Origin: Streptomyces sp. CBMA29
GTDB taxonomy: Bacteria; Actinomycetota; Actinomycetes; Streptomycetales; Streptomycetaceae
Direction: 5' to 3'
Assembly (NCBI RefSeq): GCF_014596445.1
Contig: NZ_MECL01000088.1
Location: 1 to 64,000 of the forward strand
DNA length: 64,000 nt
Shown: positions 35,536 through 46,500 of the stretch, one piece after another
How the letters are laid out: every line of letters starts with the position of its first letter
Position numbering within the stretch: position 1 is the first letter of the stretch
Position numbers and translations under genes: made by a program
Notes under the pieces: model-generated
Database searches by the model: none
Told to the model about the DNA's origin: nothing
What the model saw: only the letters and a program-made list of their open reading frames with translations

Positions 35536-36110
35536 GTGTGGACAACCAATGATCACCCGGCGACCTCGGACGCCAGCGTAGTGCCTGCCCACTGGCAGGA
35601 GGCATTCGAGGGCGTGATGAGCCGAATCGCAGGCCGGTTCGCCCGAGTTGAACCCCGCCGCCGGGTGCGGCGACTCGTCTCCGGTCTGCTGTCAGACCTG
35701 CTGTGGAAGAACTTCTGGACCCTGGCCCAGCACGCGGGCGACTCCACTCCGGACGGCATGCAGCACCTGCTCCGCCGCGCGAAATGGGACGCCGACGCGA
35801 TCCGCGACGACTTACGCGCCTACGTGGTCGAGGACCTGCACGACACCGAGGCCGTGCTCGTGGTCGACGAGACGGGCGATCTGAAGAAGGGCACGGCGAC
35901 TGTCGGCGTCCGCGCCGACGAACACGCCCGCCAACCCATCCCCGACAGCCTGATCCCGCTCACCTGCAAATAGATCCAGCGCCTATTCGTCACACTGGTC
36001 GTCCGGCCCGTCCACGACACAGCACACCGGCTCCGCTGGTCCCACTGGCGACGCCGCCACCAGGCTCGGCCCCAAGCAAGCCACTATCATCGCCAGCAGT
36101 GCGCAGTCTG
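35536..36110 (+). pseudogene. IS701-family transposase with internal deletion and nonsense codon
   Basis: From GTG 35536: VPAHWQEAFEGVMSRIAGRF, RRLVSGLLSDLLWKNFWTLA and AVLVVDETGDLKKGTATVGV, the N-terminal third including the first catalytic D. It then jumps directly to the C-terminal third (PDSLIPLTCK), meets TAG at about 35971 where the family has Glu, and continues in frame IQRLFVTLVVRPVHDTAHRL and RWSHWRRRHQARPQASHYHR. The middle with the other catalytic residues is deleted. Not functional. Confidence 0.85.
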
Positions 36111-36196
36111 TGGTGGGCGGCCCGCACCAGTGAAGCCGGGCAGACCACCACTCTCGGGTCTCGTGTGACTGGCTATCGGATCACTATGGTGAGCGG

Positions 36197-36640
36197 GTGA
36201 ACTCCATGGCTCTTCCCGACAGGCCACCTGCCGCCGAGCCGCGCGGAGCAGTTGCGATCATCACCAACGGACGCGGCGAACTCCTTCTGCACCTGCGCGA
36301 TGACATCGAGGGCATCGCCTGGCCGGGGCACTGGAGCCTGCTGGGCGGCAGTTGCGAACCCGGCGAGATCCCAGCCCAAACAATCGTCCGCGAGCTCAAC
36401 GAAGAAGTCGGCCTTGCCCTTGATGGCATGACTGAGCTCTTCGAGATCCAGGACCCCACCAACGCCAATAAGATCCTCACCGCCTTCGCCGCCTCATGGG
36501 ACGGCGACGAGACCACCCTGGAACTTACCGAAGGCGTAAAGCTGCAGTTCTTATGCCCCGAAGACCTGCCGGTCCTGAACATCCCGCCATGTATCCGCGA
36601 CGGCATCTATCGCTTCCTCAACGCCCAATCGGGCGCCTGA
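36197..36640 (+). CDS. Nudix hydrolase
   Basis: Hydrolyses nucleoside diphosphates linked to another group; substrate unknown. The 147-residue protein has a complete Nudix box, GSCEPGEIPAQTIVRELNEE followed by VGL, which fits GX5EX7REUXEEXGU, at about residues 58-80. The first strands are AVAIITNGRGELLLHLRDD and WPGHWSLLGG. GTG 36197 is the longest start; ATG 36206 is possible; neither has a strong ribosome binding site. It lies between a dead IS701 transposase and the right 25-bp repeat, so it travels with that unit. It is intact, which suggests selection. Confidence 0.88.
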   Translation: MNSMALPDRPPAAEPRGAVAIITNGRGELLLHLRDDIEGIAWPGHWSLLGGSCEPGEIPAQTIVRELNEEVGLALDGMTELFEIQDPTNANKILTAFAASWDGDETTLELTEGVKLQFLCPEDLPVLNIPPCIRDGIYRFLNAQSGA

Positions 36641-36690
36641 CGCCCACTCCGACGGGCGGGAACGCCCGAAGCCAGGCAGACCCCCAGCGC

Positions 36691-36715
36691 GATCACGATC
36701 TACAGCTGGAGTACT
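36691..36715 (-). repeat. 25-bp inverted repeat, right copy
   Basis: Pairs with 34998-35022. Directly after it, AGTACTCCAGCTGCA (36716-36730) repeats the outer end again in the opposite direction, making the palindrome AGTACT-AGTACT at the joint. That second end probably belongs to the next IS701-type element. Confidence 0.82.
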
Positions 36716-36789
36716 AGTACTCCAGCTGCACTTCTCTATATACCCTGGTCAGGAGGCTGCTTCTGAGTCTAGTCGGCTGACGCGGCGTC

Positions 36790-37724
36790 AGGGCGGCGGC
36801 GGTTCGTGACTCACCCGATCGGAGAGCCTTAGGCGCTGGTAGTGGTGATGCCGGGCGATGGCCTGGTGGTGGCGGCGCCAGTTGGACATGCCTCGGCCGG
36901 TGCGCCGCTCAGGGCATGGTCGATGCGCCAGCTGCCCGCTGGTGTCTTGACCTGCTGGGACTTGGCACCGCCAGGACGTAGCCCACGCCGGCGTCCTCCA
37001 GCATCCGCCGGAAGTGCCGCTCCTGCCCGTAGGCCGCATCCGCGGTCACCCAGGCGATCCGCAGCGTGGAGTCCAACGCGCGCCGGACCGTGGCACGTGC
37101 GAGTTCCGGCTTGGTCGCGAAGGACTTGCCCTCGGAGATCCGGGCGGCGCGGCACCGGCCGGGATCCTCGGTCCAGGACTTGGGCAGATAGAGCTCGCGG
37201 TCCACCAGGGCCCGGCCCTTGTCGGAGGCGTAGGAGGCGAACACTCCGATCTGGCAGTTCTCCGTACGCCCGGCCGTCCCGGAATATTGCCTTTGCACCC
37301 CGGCTGAGACGGTGCCCTTCTTCAGGAAGCCGGTGTCGCCAACGATCAGCACGCCGTCCGGCTGCCCGAGCCGCTTGACCACGTACTCCTGCGGGTCATC
37401 GCGGATCCCGTCCGGTTCCCACTGGCACCACGACGGCAATCGCCGCAGACCGTAGCGGGAGCCATGGCCCGCATGCTCGGCCGACTGCCAGCTGTTCTTC
37501 CGGCCCACCGGCCCCGACAGGCCGCGCACGTAGTCCCGCATGTGCCGACGCGACTCGACCCGCCCGAAGCGTTCGCCCACCCGCAGTAGCAACGACCCCA
37601 ACTCGGCATCCCACAGGCCTGCTTCGACATCGCTCTCCGACTCGGTGACGAGGCTGCCACAGGCGGCACCGTCGGGGTACAAGACGTCGGGGTACGAGAC
37701 GTCGGGATCAGGAACGGCCGGCAC
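36790..37724 (-). pseudogene. second IS701-family transposase, frameshifted
   Basis: The minus strand encodes VRGLSGPVGRKNSWQSAEHA, YVVKRLGQPDGVLIVGDTGF, LKKGTVSAGVQRQYSGTAGR, IGVFASYASDKGRALVDREL, YLPKSWTEDPGRCRAARI and RIAWVTADAAYGQERHFRRM, the standard transposase. After YVLAVP (about 36975) the frame shifts: AKSQQVKTPAGSWRIDHAL continues in another frame, and the end RRHHQAIARHHHYQRLRLSD is in a third, with the middle deleted. The N-terminus has unusual repeats PDVSYPDVLYPD. Not functional. Confidence 0.83.
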
Positions 37725-37875
37725 GGCTCCTGGTTGTGCCCGAGGCGCCGGTCCCCGTGACGCGCGGACCCGGCTGGACTGGGATCCGCGGCGATCGGCC
37801 GCGGTGCGTGTTCAGGGCTGAGCTATATTCACGGGTCGTGTCTCCGTGGCGGGGGCATTTGGGGGGAGCGTGGAG

Positions 37876-39042
37876 ATGCGCAGGGCAACGGTGCGGCAGT
37901 GGGCCATGGCGACGGCCGGGGCGGTGCTGGGGGTGCTGCCCGCGGCGGTGCCCGCTCAGGCGGCCTCGGGGGATGCCACGTGTCCGAAGGGCTACTTCTG
38001 CGGGTGGACGGGTGATGAGGCCACCGGCAGCATGATGAAGACGAAGACGGACCTGTCGTCCTTCGGATCCTTCAACGGCAAGCTGAAATGGACCGACAAC
38101 CGAACGTCGAGTTACGCGTGCTTGTACGGCACCGACGGCACCGGAGCCTGGGACCTCCCGAACTCGGAGGGCGGGGGGCCGTATCTGAAGGCGATGACGT
38201 CACTGAAGTTCCACAAAACCGAACGCGAGTGCACCTGGCCGGCGTACGGGCCGTGGGTTGATGTGAAGAGCCCGGAAAGGGCTGGGTTCGGTGACATCGA
38301 CGGGGACGGCCGGGCGGATGTGCTGTCCCGTGATCAGGCGGGGCGGCTGTGGTTCGCGCCCGGCGACTACAGCGGCCGTCTGATCGGCTCCGGCTGGAAC
38401 TCCATGACGGCGATGACCCGGCACGGCGATTTCACCGGTGACGGCATCGAGGACCTGCTCGCCCGGGACAAGGACGGGAAGCTGTGGCTGTACCCGGCCA
38501 CCGGCCGCGGCGGCTTCATGGCGCGCCGCCTGATCGGCCCCGGCTGGAACACCATGACCTACATCGCAGCCGCCGGCGACCTCACCTGCGACGGCGAGAA
38601 CGACCTCCTGGCCGCGGACAAGGCCGGGAAACTGTGGCTCTACCCCGGCACCGGCCACAGCCACCTCATGTCCCGCCGCCTGGTCGGCGGCGGCTGGAAC
38701 ACCATGAACGCCCTCACCGGGCCCGGCGACCTCACCGGCGACAAGAAGAACGACCTCCTCGCCCGCGACACCACCGGCAAACTCTGGCTCTACCCCGGCA
38801 CCGGCCACAGCACCTTCGGCACCCGCAAACTCATCGGCCCCGGCTGGAACGCCATGGACTCCTTCATCAGCGTGGGGGACACCGACGGCGACGGCATCAA
38901 CGACCTCAACACCGTCACCAACGGACAATTCCGCAATGGGCAAGTCGGCCGGCAGGTGCTGTACTCCGGCACCGGCCACGGCACCTTCCGCCCGGCGAAG
39001 GAACAGAGTTACGCGTGGTACGAGCTCAACGGCACGTTCTGA
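37876..39042 (+). CDS. secreted FG-GAP/VCBS-repeat protein with an N-terminal inhibitor-I36-like domain
   Basis: A 388-residue exported protein. The signal peptide ends near PAQAAS (about 32). Residues about 35-130 resemble the peptidase inhibitor I36 fold (CPKGYFCGWTGDEATGSMMK, WTDNRTSSYACLY), with paired Cys. The rest is five FG-GAP repeats with calcium-binding acidic loops: FGDIDGDGRADVLSRDQAG, HGDFTGDGIEDLLARDKDGK, AGDLTCDGENDLLAADKAGK, PGDLTGDKKNDLLARDTTGK, VGDTDGDGINDLNTVTNG. They should fold as a partial beta propeller outside the cell. ATG 37876 follows GGGGAG by seven bases. Partner unknown. Confidence 0.82.
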   Translation: MRRATVRQWAMATAGAVLGVLPAAVPAQAASGDATCPKGYFCGWTGDEATGSMMKTKTDLSSFGSFNGKLKWTDNRTSSYACLYGTDGTGAWDLPNSEGGGPYLKAMTSLKFHKTERECTWPAYGPWVDVKSPERAGFGDIDGDGRADVLSRDQAGRLWFAPGDYSGRLIGSGWNSMTAMTRHGDFTGDGIEDLLARDKDGKLWLYPATGRGGFMARRLIGPGWNTMTYIAAAGDLTCDGENDLLAADKAGKLWLYPGTGHSHLMSRRLVGGGWNTMNALTGPGDLTGDKKNDLLARDTTGKLWLYPGTGHSTFGTRKLIGPGWNAMDSFISVGDTDGDGINDLNTVTNGQFRNGQVGRQVLYSGTGHGTFRPAKEQSYAWYELNGTF

Positions 39043-39091
39043 GCTCCGCCCTGTTCTGCCTGTCCCGCGAGACCGCTCCCCCGCCGGACAG

Positions 39092-39292
39092 ATGTACTTC
39101 CTGCGCGGTGACGGGCGCGGGACGCTGATCGGCGGCGGCTGGAACGCGATGACCGCCGTCAACCGGCACGGAGACCTCATCGGCGACGCGGACGGCGACA
39201 ACGTCAACGACCTCTACGCGACCTTCGACGACGCCCCCGCGTTCTACCAGGACCTGGGAAGCGGAGGCGCGGGTCAGGCGGAGGCGGGGTAG
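39092..39292 (+). pseudogene. FG-GAP repeat fragment
   Basis: Just after the intact gene the plus strand again reads YFLRGDGRGTLIGGGWNAMT, AVNRHGDLIGDADGDNVNDL and YATFDDAPAFYQDLG, one more repeat with its own stop at 39292. It lacks a start and a signal peptide. It is either a paralogue remnant or the former C-terminal repeat cut off by a mutation. Its end overlaps the end of the lectin gene. Confidence 0.65.
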
Positions 39293-40161
39293 AGGAACCA
39301 GCGGGACTCGTCGTTGGTGCCGCAGGTGTCGATCATGAGGCGGCGGTCGGAGCCGCCGGAGTTGACGTTGCCGGGGCGGATGCAGAGATTGCCGCTGATG
39401 TAGCTGCGGATGTGGACGGCGCTGTTGCCGACGGGTTCGAGCCACCAGAGCTGGTTGTCGCCGAGGGTGCCGTCGCAGTTGGCCTCGTTGAGGGTGGTGC
39501 CGGCGGGCTGGGCACCGTGGTTGGGCATGTCGAGGCAGAGATCGTCCTTGGCGTTGACGAACAGGACGAGGTCGGTGCCGCCGGGGCCCTTGCCGACGGG
39601 CTGGACGCGCATGTTCCAGATCTGGTTGTCGTTGCTGGTGCCGTCGCACTTGTGGGTGTTGACGGGCCCGCCGACCTTGCCGGCGCCGTAATAGGGGATG
39701 TCGGCGCACAGTGCCGTGGCGGCGTTGAGGAGCAGCGCGGTGGAGGGGTAGACGGCGATGGTCGGCGTGGGAGTGGCCGCCTTCTTGGTCTTCTTGGGCG
39801 AAGGAGTCGGCGAGTGGGTGATGTGGACCGGCGGCTTGGGTGTGGCGGAACGCGACGGCTTCGGTGTCGGCGTCGGCTTCGTCACGGTCGGGCTGACGGA
39901 CCCCGTGGGGAAGTGGGCCAGCCGGTCGGCCGCCTTGGTCTGCGCGGCCGCGAGCTCCTTCGCGTCCTGGTCGGCCTGGTGGCCGCGCCAGGCGCCGATG
40001 CCCATGGTGGCGCCCGCGGCGAGCGCCAGTACGGCCGTGGCGCCCGCGACCCTCGAGCCCAGCCGGGAACGCTCCCCCGGCTGACGGGCACTGGTCGTGA
40101 GCACCTCGATGAACCGTGCCCGCCGCCGCCGCTTCGCCTCGTCCTGATCGGTGTCGCTCAA
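39274..40161 (-). CDS. membrane-anchored ricin-type beta-trefoil lectin protein
   Basis: A 295-residue protein. Residues 1-35 are cytoplasmic and Arg-rich (EAKRRRRARFIEV), about 38-58 form a membrane helix (AGATAVLALAAGATMGIGAW), then a Pro/Thr-rich wall-spanning stretch (TKPTPTPKPSRSATPKP). Residues about 145-295 are a RICIN-type beta-trefoil with QxW-like repeats (CDGTSNDNQIWNMRV, CDGTLGDNQLWWLEPV, CGTNDESRWFLYPAS). Type II orientation puts the carbohydrate-binding domain outside. Start TTG 40161 is accepted because GGGGAACGG precedes it and the N-terminus fits. Sugar ligand unknown. Confidence 0.8.
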   Translation of the reverse strand: MSDTDQDEAKRRRRARFIEVLTTSARQPGERSRLGSRVAGATAVLALAAGATMGIGAWRGHQADQDAKELAAAQTKAADRLAHFPTGSVSPTVTKPTPTPKPSRSATPKPPVHITHSPTPSPKKTKKAATPTPTIAVYPSTALLLNAATALCADIPYYGAGKVGGPVNTHKCDGTSNDNQIWNMRVQPVGKGPGGTDLVLFVNAKDDLCLDMPNHGAQPAGTTLNEANCDGTLGDNQLWWLEPVGNSAVHIRSYISGNLCIRPGNVNSGGSDRRLMIDTCGTNDESRWFLYPASA

Positions 40162-40544
40162 CGCCCGTTCCCCACTCGCAGAGAGTCCAACAAAGAGATG
40201 CCCATCCGTCAGACGCGTATGAAGGCCCTCAGGTCACACCCGGCCAGTGAAGCACCGGGACCGAGGCCGACGGCCGTCCCCGAAACCGGATGGGCACGGA
40301 TTGGGCACGACATGAGCAGAAGGACCGGCGGGACGGCGACGCCCGGCCCGTGCGGCGTCCACCGGCCGCGTGCCATGCGCGGCCGTGCCCGTACCGCCTG
40401 TTGAGCGGAGTCCCCCCACTCCCCTTGCGCACCACGAATATCACACGGCACGCGAACCCCGCTACGGTGGTTCCCCTCGCGGATCCGGTGCCGGTGCGGG
40501 CACCGGATCCGCCGGGGTGTCCGGGGCGATCGGCGCTCTCGCCC
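40162..40544. other. intergenic stretch
   Basis: 383 bases between the lectin start and the end of the giant gene. It should hold the lectin promoter on the minus strand. No gene or clear terminator is supported. Confidence 0.35.
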
Positions 40545-43500
40545 TCACCGCCTCGTGACCGGGCGCGGTTCGGAGCCGAAGAAGACCTCGGGCGCCGGTT
40601 CGCCGCCGGCGGCGGGCCGGTGCCGCGGGCCGCTGGACGTGCCGAAGCCGAGTCGCAGCGGCACGGACGGAGACGCGGACGGGACGGTGGCCGCCACGTG
40701 CCGGCCGGGTGCCGAGGGCGCCGGAGCCGGAGCCGACTCCGGTGCCGACAGCGGCGGTACGGGCGGTACGGGCCGCTGCTCCGGTACGGCGTCGACGGGC
40801 TCGGTCGCCGCCCACCGCGCGGTGTACGGAGCGGGGTCCGCCTGTTGGAAGAGCAGGACGGGGCGGCCGTCCTCCGGTCCTGTCGTCCAGGGGGTGCCGT
40901 CCGGCGTCAGTACGGTGAGCCGGAGCCTGAGCACGGGTGCGGCCACCGCCAGGACGAGCCAGTCCGCGTCATCGGACCCGGTCCCCGTACGGACGGCCTC
41001 GACGGCCTCTTTCTCGGAGCCGACGAGCGGCGCCGTCCGTCCGGGGGCGGTCAGGCCCGTGAGCGACGGCCACAATCGCCGTTCCCCCGGCGGCCGTTGC
41101 GCGTCCGCCACGAGCGCGTCGGCCAGGGTGACCCGCAACTCCTGCGACCCGGCGGGCCGTCCGTGCCCCACGAGCCGTCCGCTCTCCACCGGCGCGACGG
41201 CGGTCAACGCGTGTGTCACCGCGTCCCCTTGGTCGAGGATGTGGAGCGGCGCCAGCCCGCGCTCGGCCAGCCGGTCCTCCTGCGAGCGCGCGGGGGACGG
41301 CGGTTCGGGTGCGGCGTGCGACGGACGTACGGCCACGGGCGTCGCCGGTACCGAATGGGACACCGGCACCGGGCCCGTGACAGGGACCTCGTACGTGGCG
41401 GGGACCTCGTCCGTGACAGGGACCTCGCCCGTGACAGGGACCTCGCCCGCCGCCGGGGCCTGATCCGCCGCCGGGGCCTGATCCGTAGCGGGCTCCTTGC
41501 CCTTCCCTGACGGAACGTCCTCGCCCGCGCCCACGCGCGGCGCCGCGAAAGAGGCGCCGTCACGAGGCGTCACGGGAACGTGGACCGCCTCGTCCCCCGG
41601 CATGAACGGCACCATGTGCAGGCCGTCGCCGGAGGGCACCGGCAGGTACGCGGCAGCGGACGGATCGAACTCGTCCCATACCTCGGCGACCTGCTCGATG
41701 TTCCCGACCTCACCGATCCAGCCGCTGTCCCCGTACATGATCATGCCGGTCGGGGTGTGGATGAAGTCGTCCCCGAAGCTGACCCAGCCGCCAGGTGACA
41801 GCACGGTGCCGTCCGGCAGCCTGATCCAACCGCCCGGATCGGCCTCGTAACCCAGCGGCCGTGACGACGAACCCGCCCCGGCCGGAGGAAGCGGCAGGTC
41901 GAACACCGCGAACTCGCCTGGCCCGGCGGCCGTCCGCGGACCCGCCGCAGAAGCGGGACCGCGCACCGGACCCCGCACCAGACCCGTATCGGATCGGGGC
42001 TCCATGATCGTGATCACCCGACCGACGAGCCACTGCGCCCGGATCGGATCGATCCCCACGTCCGGCGAACCGCCGCGCAGTCCGTACCAGTTGCCCGGCA
42101 GATCCCGCGAGCCGCTCGGCCGCCCCGACGAACTTCCCGGCCGCCCCGACGAACCGCTCGGACGGTCCCAAGACCCGCTCGGCTGGCCCGACATACCGCT
42201 CGGCTGCCGCGACAGTCCGCTCGGCCGCCCCGACGACACACTCGACCGCCGCGACAGGCCGCCCGGCTGGCTCAAGGACACGCTCGACCGGCGCGACGAA
42301 CCTCCCGGCCGGCCCGAAGACCCGCTCGGCCGACCCGACGAACCGCCGCTCGGCCGGTTCGAGGCGGGGCTCCGAGGGTGCCGGTACGCGAAGTAGGCGT
42401 CCCAGGCGCGGCCGGGCGGATACATGTTCCGGACGGGCGACGGCATCGCGAGGTCCTGGTACATGTTGTACAAGCCCTCGTAGTAACTGGCGGCGACAGG
42501 CGTACCGGTGAAGTCCATGATGTTGAGGATCGCGCCCGTGTCGATCTGGTTGAGACCGACGTTCAGGTAGTCCACCCCGTCGTGCGGGAGCGGAACGGCC
42601 CTCGGGGTGATCGACGGCGCGTTGCGCGGACCGACCAGGAACGGGAAGGGGAAGGCGGGGTCCCCGGCGAAGATCGGAGTCGCGTTCACCTCCCACGGGT
42701 CGAGCAGGACGATGTTACGAGGCCGCTCCGGATAGCCGACCGCGATGAACACGTGGTCGGTGTACGGCGCGACGGCTTGCAACGGATGCTCGCCCGGGTG
42801 GAGGTTGAGGGGCACGTGCCAGATCCCCATCCCCGGGGGAAGCTGCCTCCGGTTCAGGAGGACGTAGGTCAGGGCCGCGTGCTCACCGCAGTTGCCGGTG
42901 TTGACCAGCGACGCCTGGGCCGCGCTCTGCCCCAACGACTCCTGGATATTGCGGGGTTGGACACGAGGAACCTGACGGGCCAGGTGGTTGCGCACCAGGA
43001 GCGCCCCGCCCGACGCCGCGACCGCGGACGCCTGGTTGGACTGGCCCCCGTGCAGGATCTCGCGTACCCCGGCGAAGATCTCATGGCCGAGGTTCATCAG
43101 CCACAGCTCGTTCTGCAACGGCTCGGCCGGCAGCATGTCCAGCGGAAGGGGGTCGCCCATCCCCACCCGCCGCCCGCCGCGACTCGCCGCCTCGGCCGCG
43201 TCCCGCTGCGCGTAGTACTGGGTGTGCCACTGCACGGACTGACGGTTGTGCTGCTCGATGGCGAACCACTGCTCGGGCGCCATGCCGGGCGGCGGAGCCG
43301 TCGCGGTCGGTACGTAGAAGGGGGCGGGCTGCCAGATCGGCGGGCGGGGTGAGGCCGGCGCGTCCGCCATCACCACGTCCTCCGGCTCGAAGGAGCGCGC
43401 AGGCGGCCGAATCGGCCCCGCGGACGGCGGATACGGCTGCCGGCTCGACCCCGACGACGGGGGGTACGGCTGCCGGCTCGACCCCGACGACGGCGGATAC

Positions 43501-46500
43501 GGCTGCCGGCCAGACCCCGCAGAGGGCGGATACGGCTGCCGGCTCGACCCCGACGAGGGGTACGGCTGCCGCCTCGGCTCGGTGAAGGAGGACTCCCTGC
43601 TCGGTCGGCGGGTGAACCCGGAGGAAGGATAGGACAGCAGGCCCGACCGCCGCACCGACCCGGAGGAGGGATCGGACCGCCGGCTCGACCGGCGCCCCGA
43701 AGACGACACCGGCGGCCTGCTCTCCTCCCTCGGAGGATCGGTGTAGACGGACGTCCTGGAATACCCGCCAGAACCCGAATACGACGACGAGCCACCGCGC
43801 AGCACCAGCGGGTGACCGACCACGAGCGTCTGGGCGATGGCCTCACCGCGCGGGCCCAGCGGCATACGCTGCCGCCATTCGGGCAACAGCGCGTGCAGTT
43901 CCGGCACATCGGCCAACGTCACCCGAGGGTGCGCCGGGTCCAGCCGGCGCAGCTCCCGGTTGATGTCCAGAACCAGAATCACCTGATCGAAGTGGCTCAG
44001 GTCAGAACCGTGCCCGGACGCCTCCGTCGAGGAAGGCGACGGCGCGGCGGACGGCACCGGTACGGGCGCGCGCACCGGCACCACCGGCAGACCGGCGGGC
44101 GGCCAGGTCGTCGCGGAGGTGTCCTCCCAGTCGGAAGTCCCGCCCGTCGCGGGCTCCTTGCCCTTGGCGGACGGACCCGCTGTGCCGGATGTGCCAGCCG
44201 TGCCCGATGTACCGGTCGGCACGGTGCCACGGGGCCCCGGCGTTTCGGAGCCGGGGTGCGCCACCGGGGCCGCCGCCTGCGTCTCCGAGTCGGTACGGGG
44301 CCGCAGCGGGATGTGAACGGCCTGGTCGCCGGGGCGTACCGGCACCATGTGCAGGCCGTCCCCGGAGGGCACCGGCAGGTGAGGGGCCGCGGACGGGTCG
44401 AAGTGGTGCCACATCTCGGCGATCTGCTCGATGTTGCCGACCTCGCCGATCCAGCCGTTGTCACCGTGCATGATCGCACCCGTGGGGGTGTGGATGAAGT
44501 CGTCCCCGAAGCTGACCCAGCCGCCAGGTGACAGGACAGTGCCGTCCGGCAGCCTGATCCAACCGCCCGGATCGACCTCGTACCCCAGCGGGCGGGACGA
44601 CGAAGGCGTGTCGGCCGGGGGAAGCGGCAGGTCGAACGACGCGAACTCGCCGGGCCCACCGGTCCTGCGCGGACCGGTCTCCGGCGCGGGACCGCGTACC
44701 AGACCCGTGCCGGAGCGGGGCTCCGTCAGCGTGACCACACGCCCGATGTTCCACTGTTCCCGGATCGGATCGATCCCCACGTCCGGCGAACCGCCCAGCG
44801 TGCGGGCCGGCCCACCCTGTTGGTCCCACGGCATGCTCGGCCGCCGCGAAGAGCTGCTCTGCCGACGCGACGAACTGCCCTGCTGCCCCGAAGAGCCACT
44901 TGGCTGACGCGACGAACCGCTGGGCTGACGCGATGAGCCACTCGGCTGGCGCGACATGCCGCTCGGCTGCCTCGACAGCCCGGCCGGTCGCCCCGAAGAG
45001 CCGCTCGGCCGACCCGACGAACCGCTCGGCCGGATCAAGCCCGACGGCTGACCCGACGGACCGCCCGGCCGGATCAGGCCGGGCGGCTGACCCGCTGGAC
45101 CACTCGGCCGGATCAGGCCGGGCGGCTGAGGGTGCCGGTACGCGAAGTAGGCGTCCCACGCGGGGCCGGCCGGATACATGTTCCGGACGGGCGCGGGCAT
45201 CGCGAAGTCCTGATACATGTTGTAAACGCCCCGGTACTGACTGGCGGGGATAGGCGCGCCGGTGAAGTCCATGATGTCGTGGACTTCGGGCCCGATCTGA
45301 CGGCGGCCGATAGCCAGGTAGTCGATTCCGTCATTCGGCAGGAGCACGGCCCGCGGGGTGATCGACGGCGCATTGCGCGGACCGACCAGGAACGGGAAAC
45401 GGAAAGCGGGGTCCCCGGCGAAGATCGGAGTCGCGTTCACCTCCCACGGGTCGAGCAGGACGATGTTACGAGGCCGCTCGGGATAACCGACCGCGATGAA
45501 CACGTGGTCGGTGTACGGCGCGGTGGGGTTGTCGCCGCGTTCACCCCAGTGGAGATTCAGCGGCACGTGCCAGATGCGCATGCCGTCGGGCAGCCGGTGC
45601 TGGTTCAGGAGCGTGTAGGTCAAGGCCGCGTGCTCACCGCAGTTGCCGGTGCAGGTGATGGACGCCGTGGCCGCGCTCTGCCCCAGTTGTTCCATGGGAC
45701 TGCTGGCCTGGTGCCGGGGAGCGACCTGACGGGCCAGAGAAAGGCGTACTTGGAGCGCCCCGCCCGTGGCCGCGACCGAGGACGCCTGATTCGACTGGCC
45801 CCCGTGCAGAATCGCGCGTACGTCGGCGAAGATGTGATGACCGAGGTTCAACAACTCGATCTCACGCGGCAACGGCTCGAACGGCAATGTGTCGTGCGGA
45901 GAGACCGGAAATCCTTGATTTCGCAGGTTCTGCCGAATCGCCTCTTCCTGAAGACCCATCCGCTGGTAGTAGTCGCTGTGCCATCGCTCGGATATCCGTT
46001 GGGCCTCAAGGATTTCGTGCCATTGGCCGTCGGAAATACCGTGGGGCCGAACGGTGGCGGTCGGCGCGTAGAAGGGGGCGTGCTGCCCTGGCGGCATGTG
46101 AGGTGCGGGCATCGCGCGGGGCGGGGGCGGCGGCGCGTCCGTCATCTCCACGTCCCTGAAGTCGGAGACGGGGGTGGGCTGCCGGCTGGGACCCGAGGAG
46201 GGGTACGGCTGTCGGCTCGATCCCGACGACGGCGGGTACTGCTGCCTGCCGGACCCGGACGGCGGGGGGTACGCCTGCCCGCGCGACCCGGAACCGGGCT
46301 GCCTCCTCGGCGCGGAGGCGGGCGGCCCGCTCGGTCGGCGGCTGAACCCGGAGGAGGGATAGGACAGCAGGCCCGGCCGCCGCACCGACCCGGAGGAGGG
46401 ATCGGGCCGCCGGCTCGACCGGCGCCCCGAAGACGACACCGGCGGCCTGCTCTCCTCCCTCGGAGGATCGGTGTAGACGGACGTCCTGGAATACCCTCCG

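Larger units (their letters stand above)
34998..36715. mobile_element. 1.7-kb unit bounded by 25-bp inverted repeats, with a defective IS701-type transposase and two other genes
   Basis: The ends are inverted repeats with 24 of 25 matches. Inside lie a 150-residue unknown protein, a transposase relic and a Nudix hydrolase, all on the plus strand. An ordinary IS701 carries the transposase only, so the two others are passengers or later insertions. The transposase is dead, so movement would require help in trans. Confidence 0.65.
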
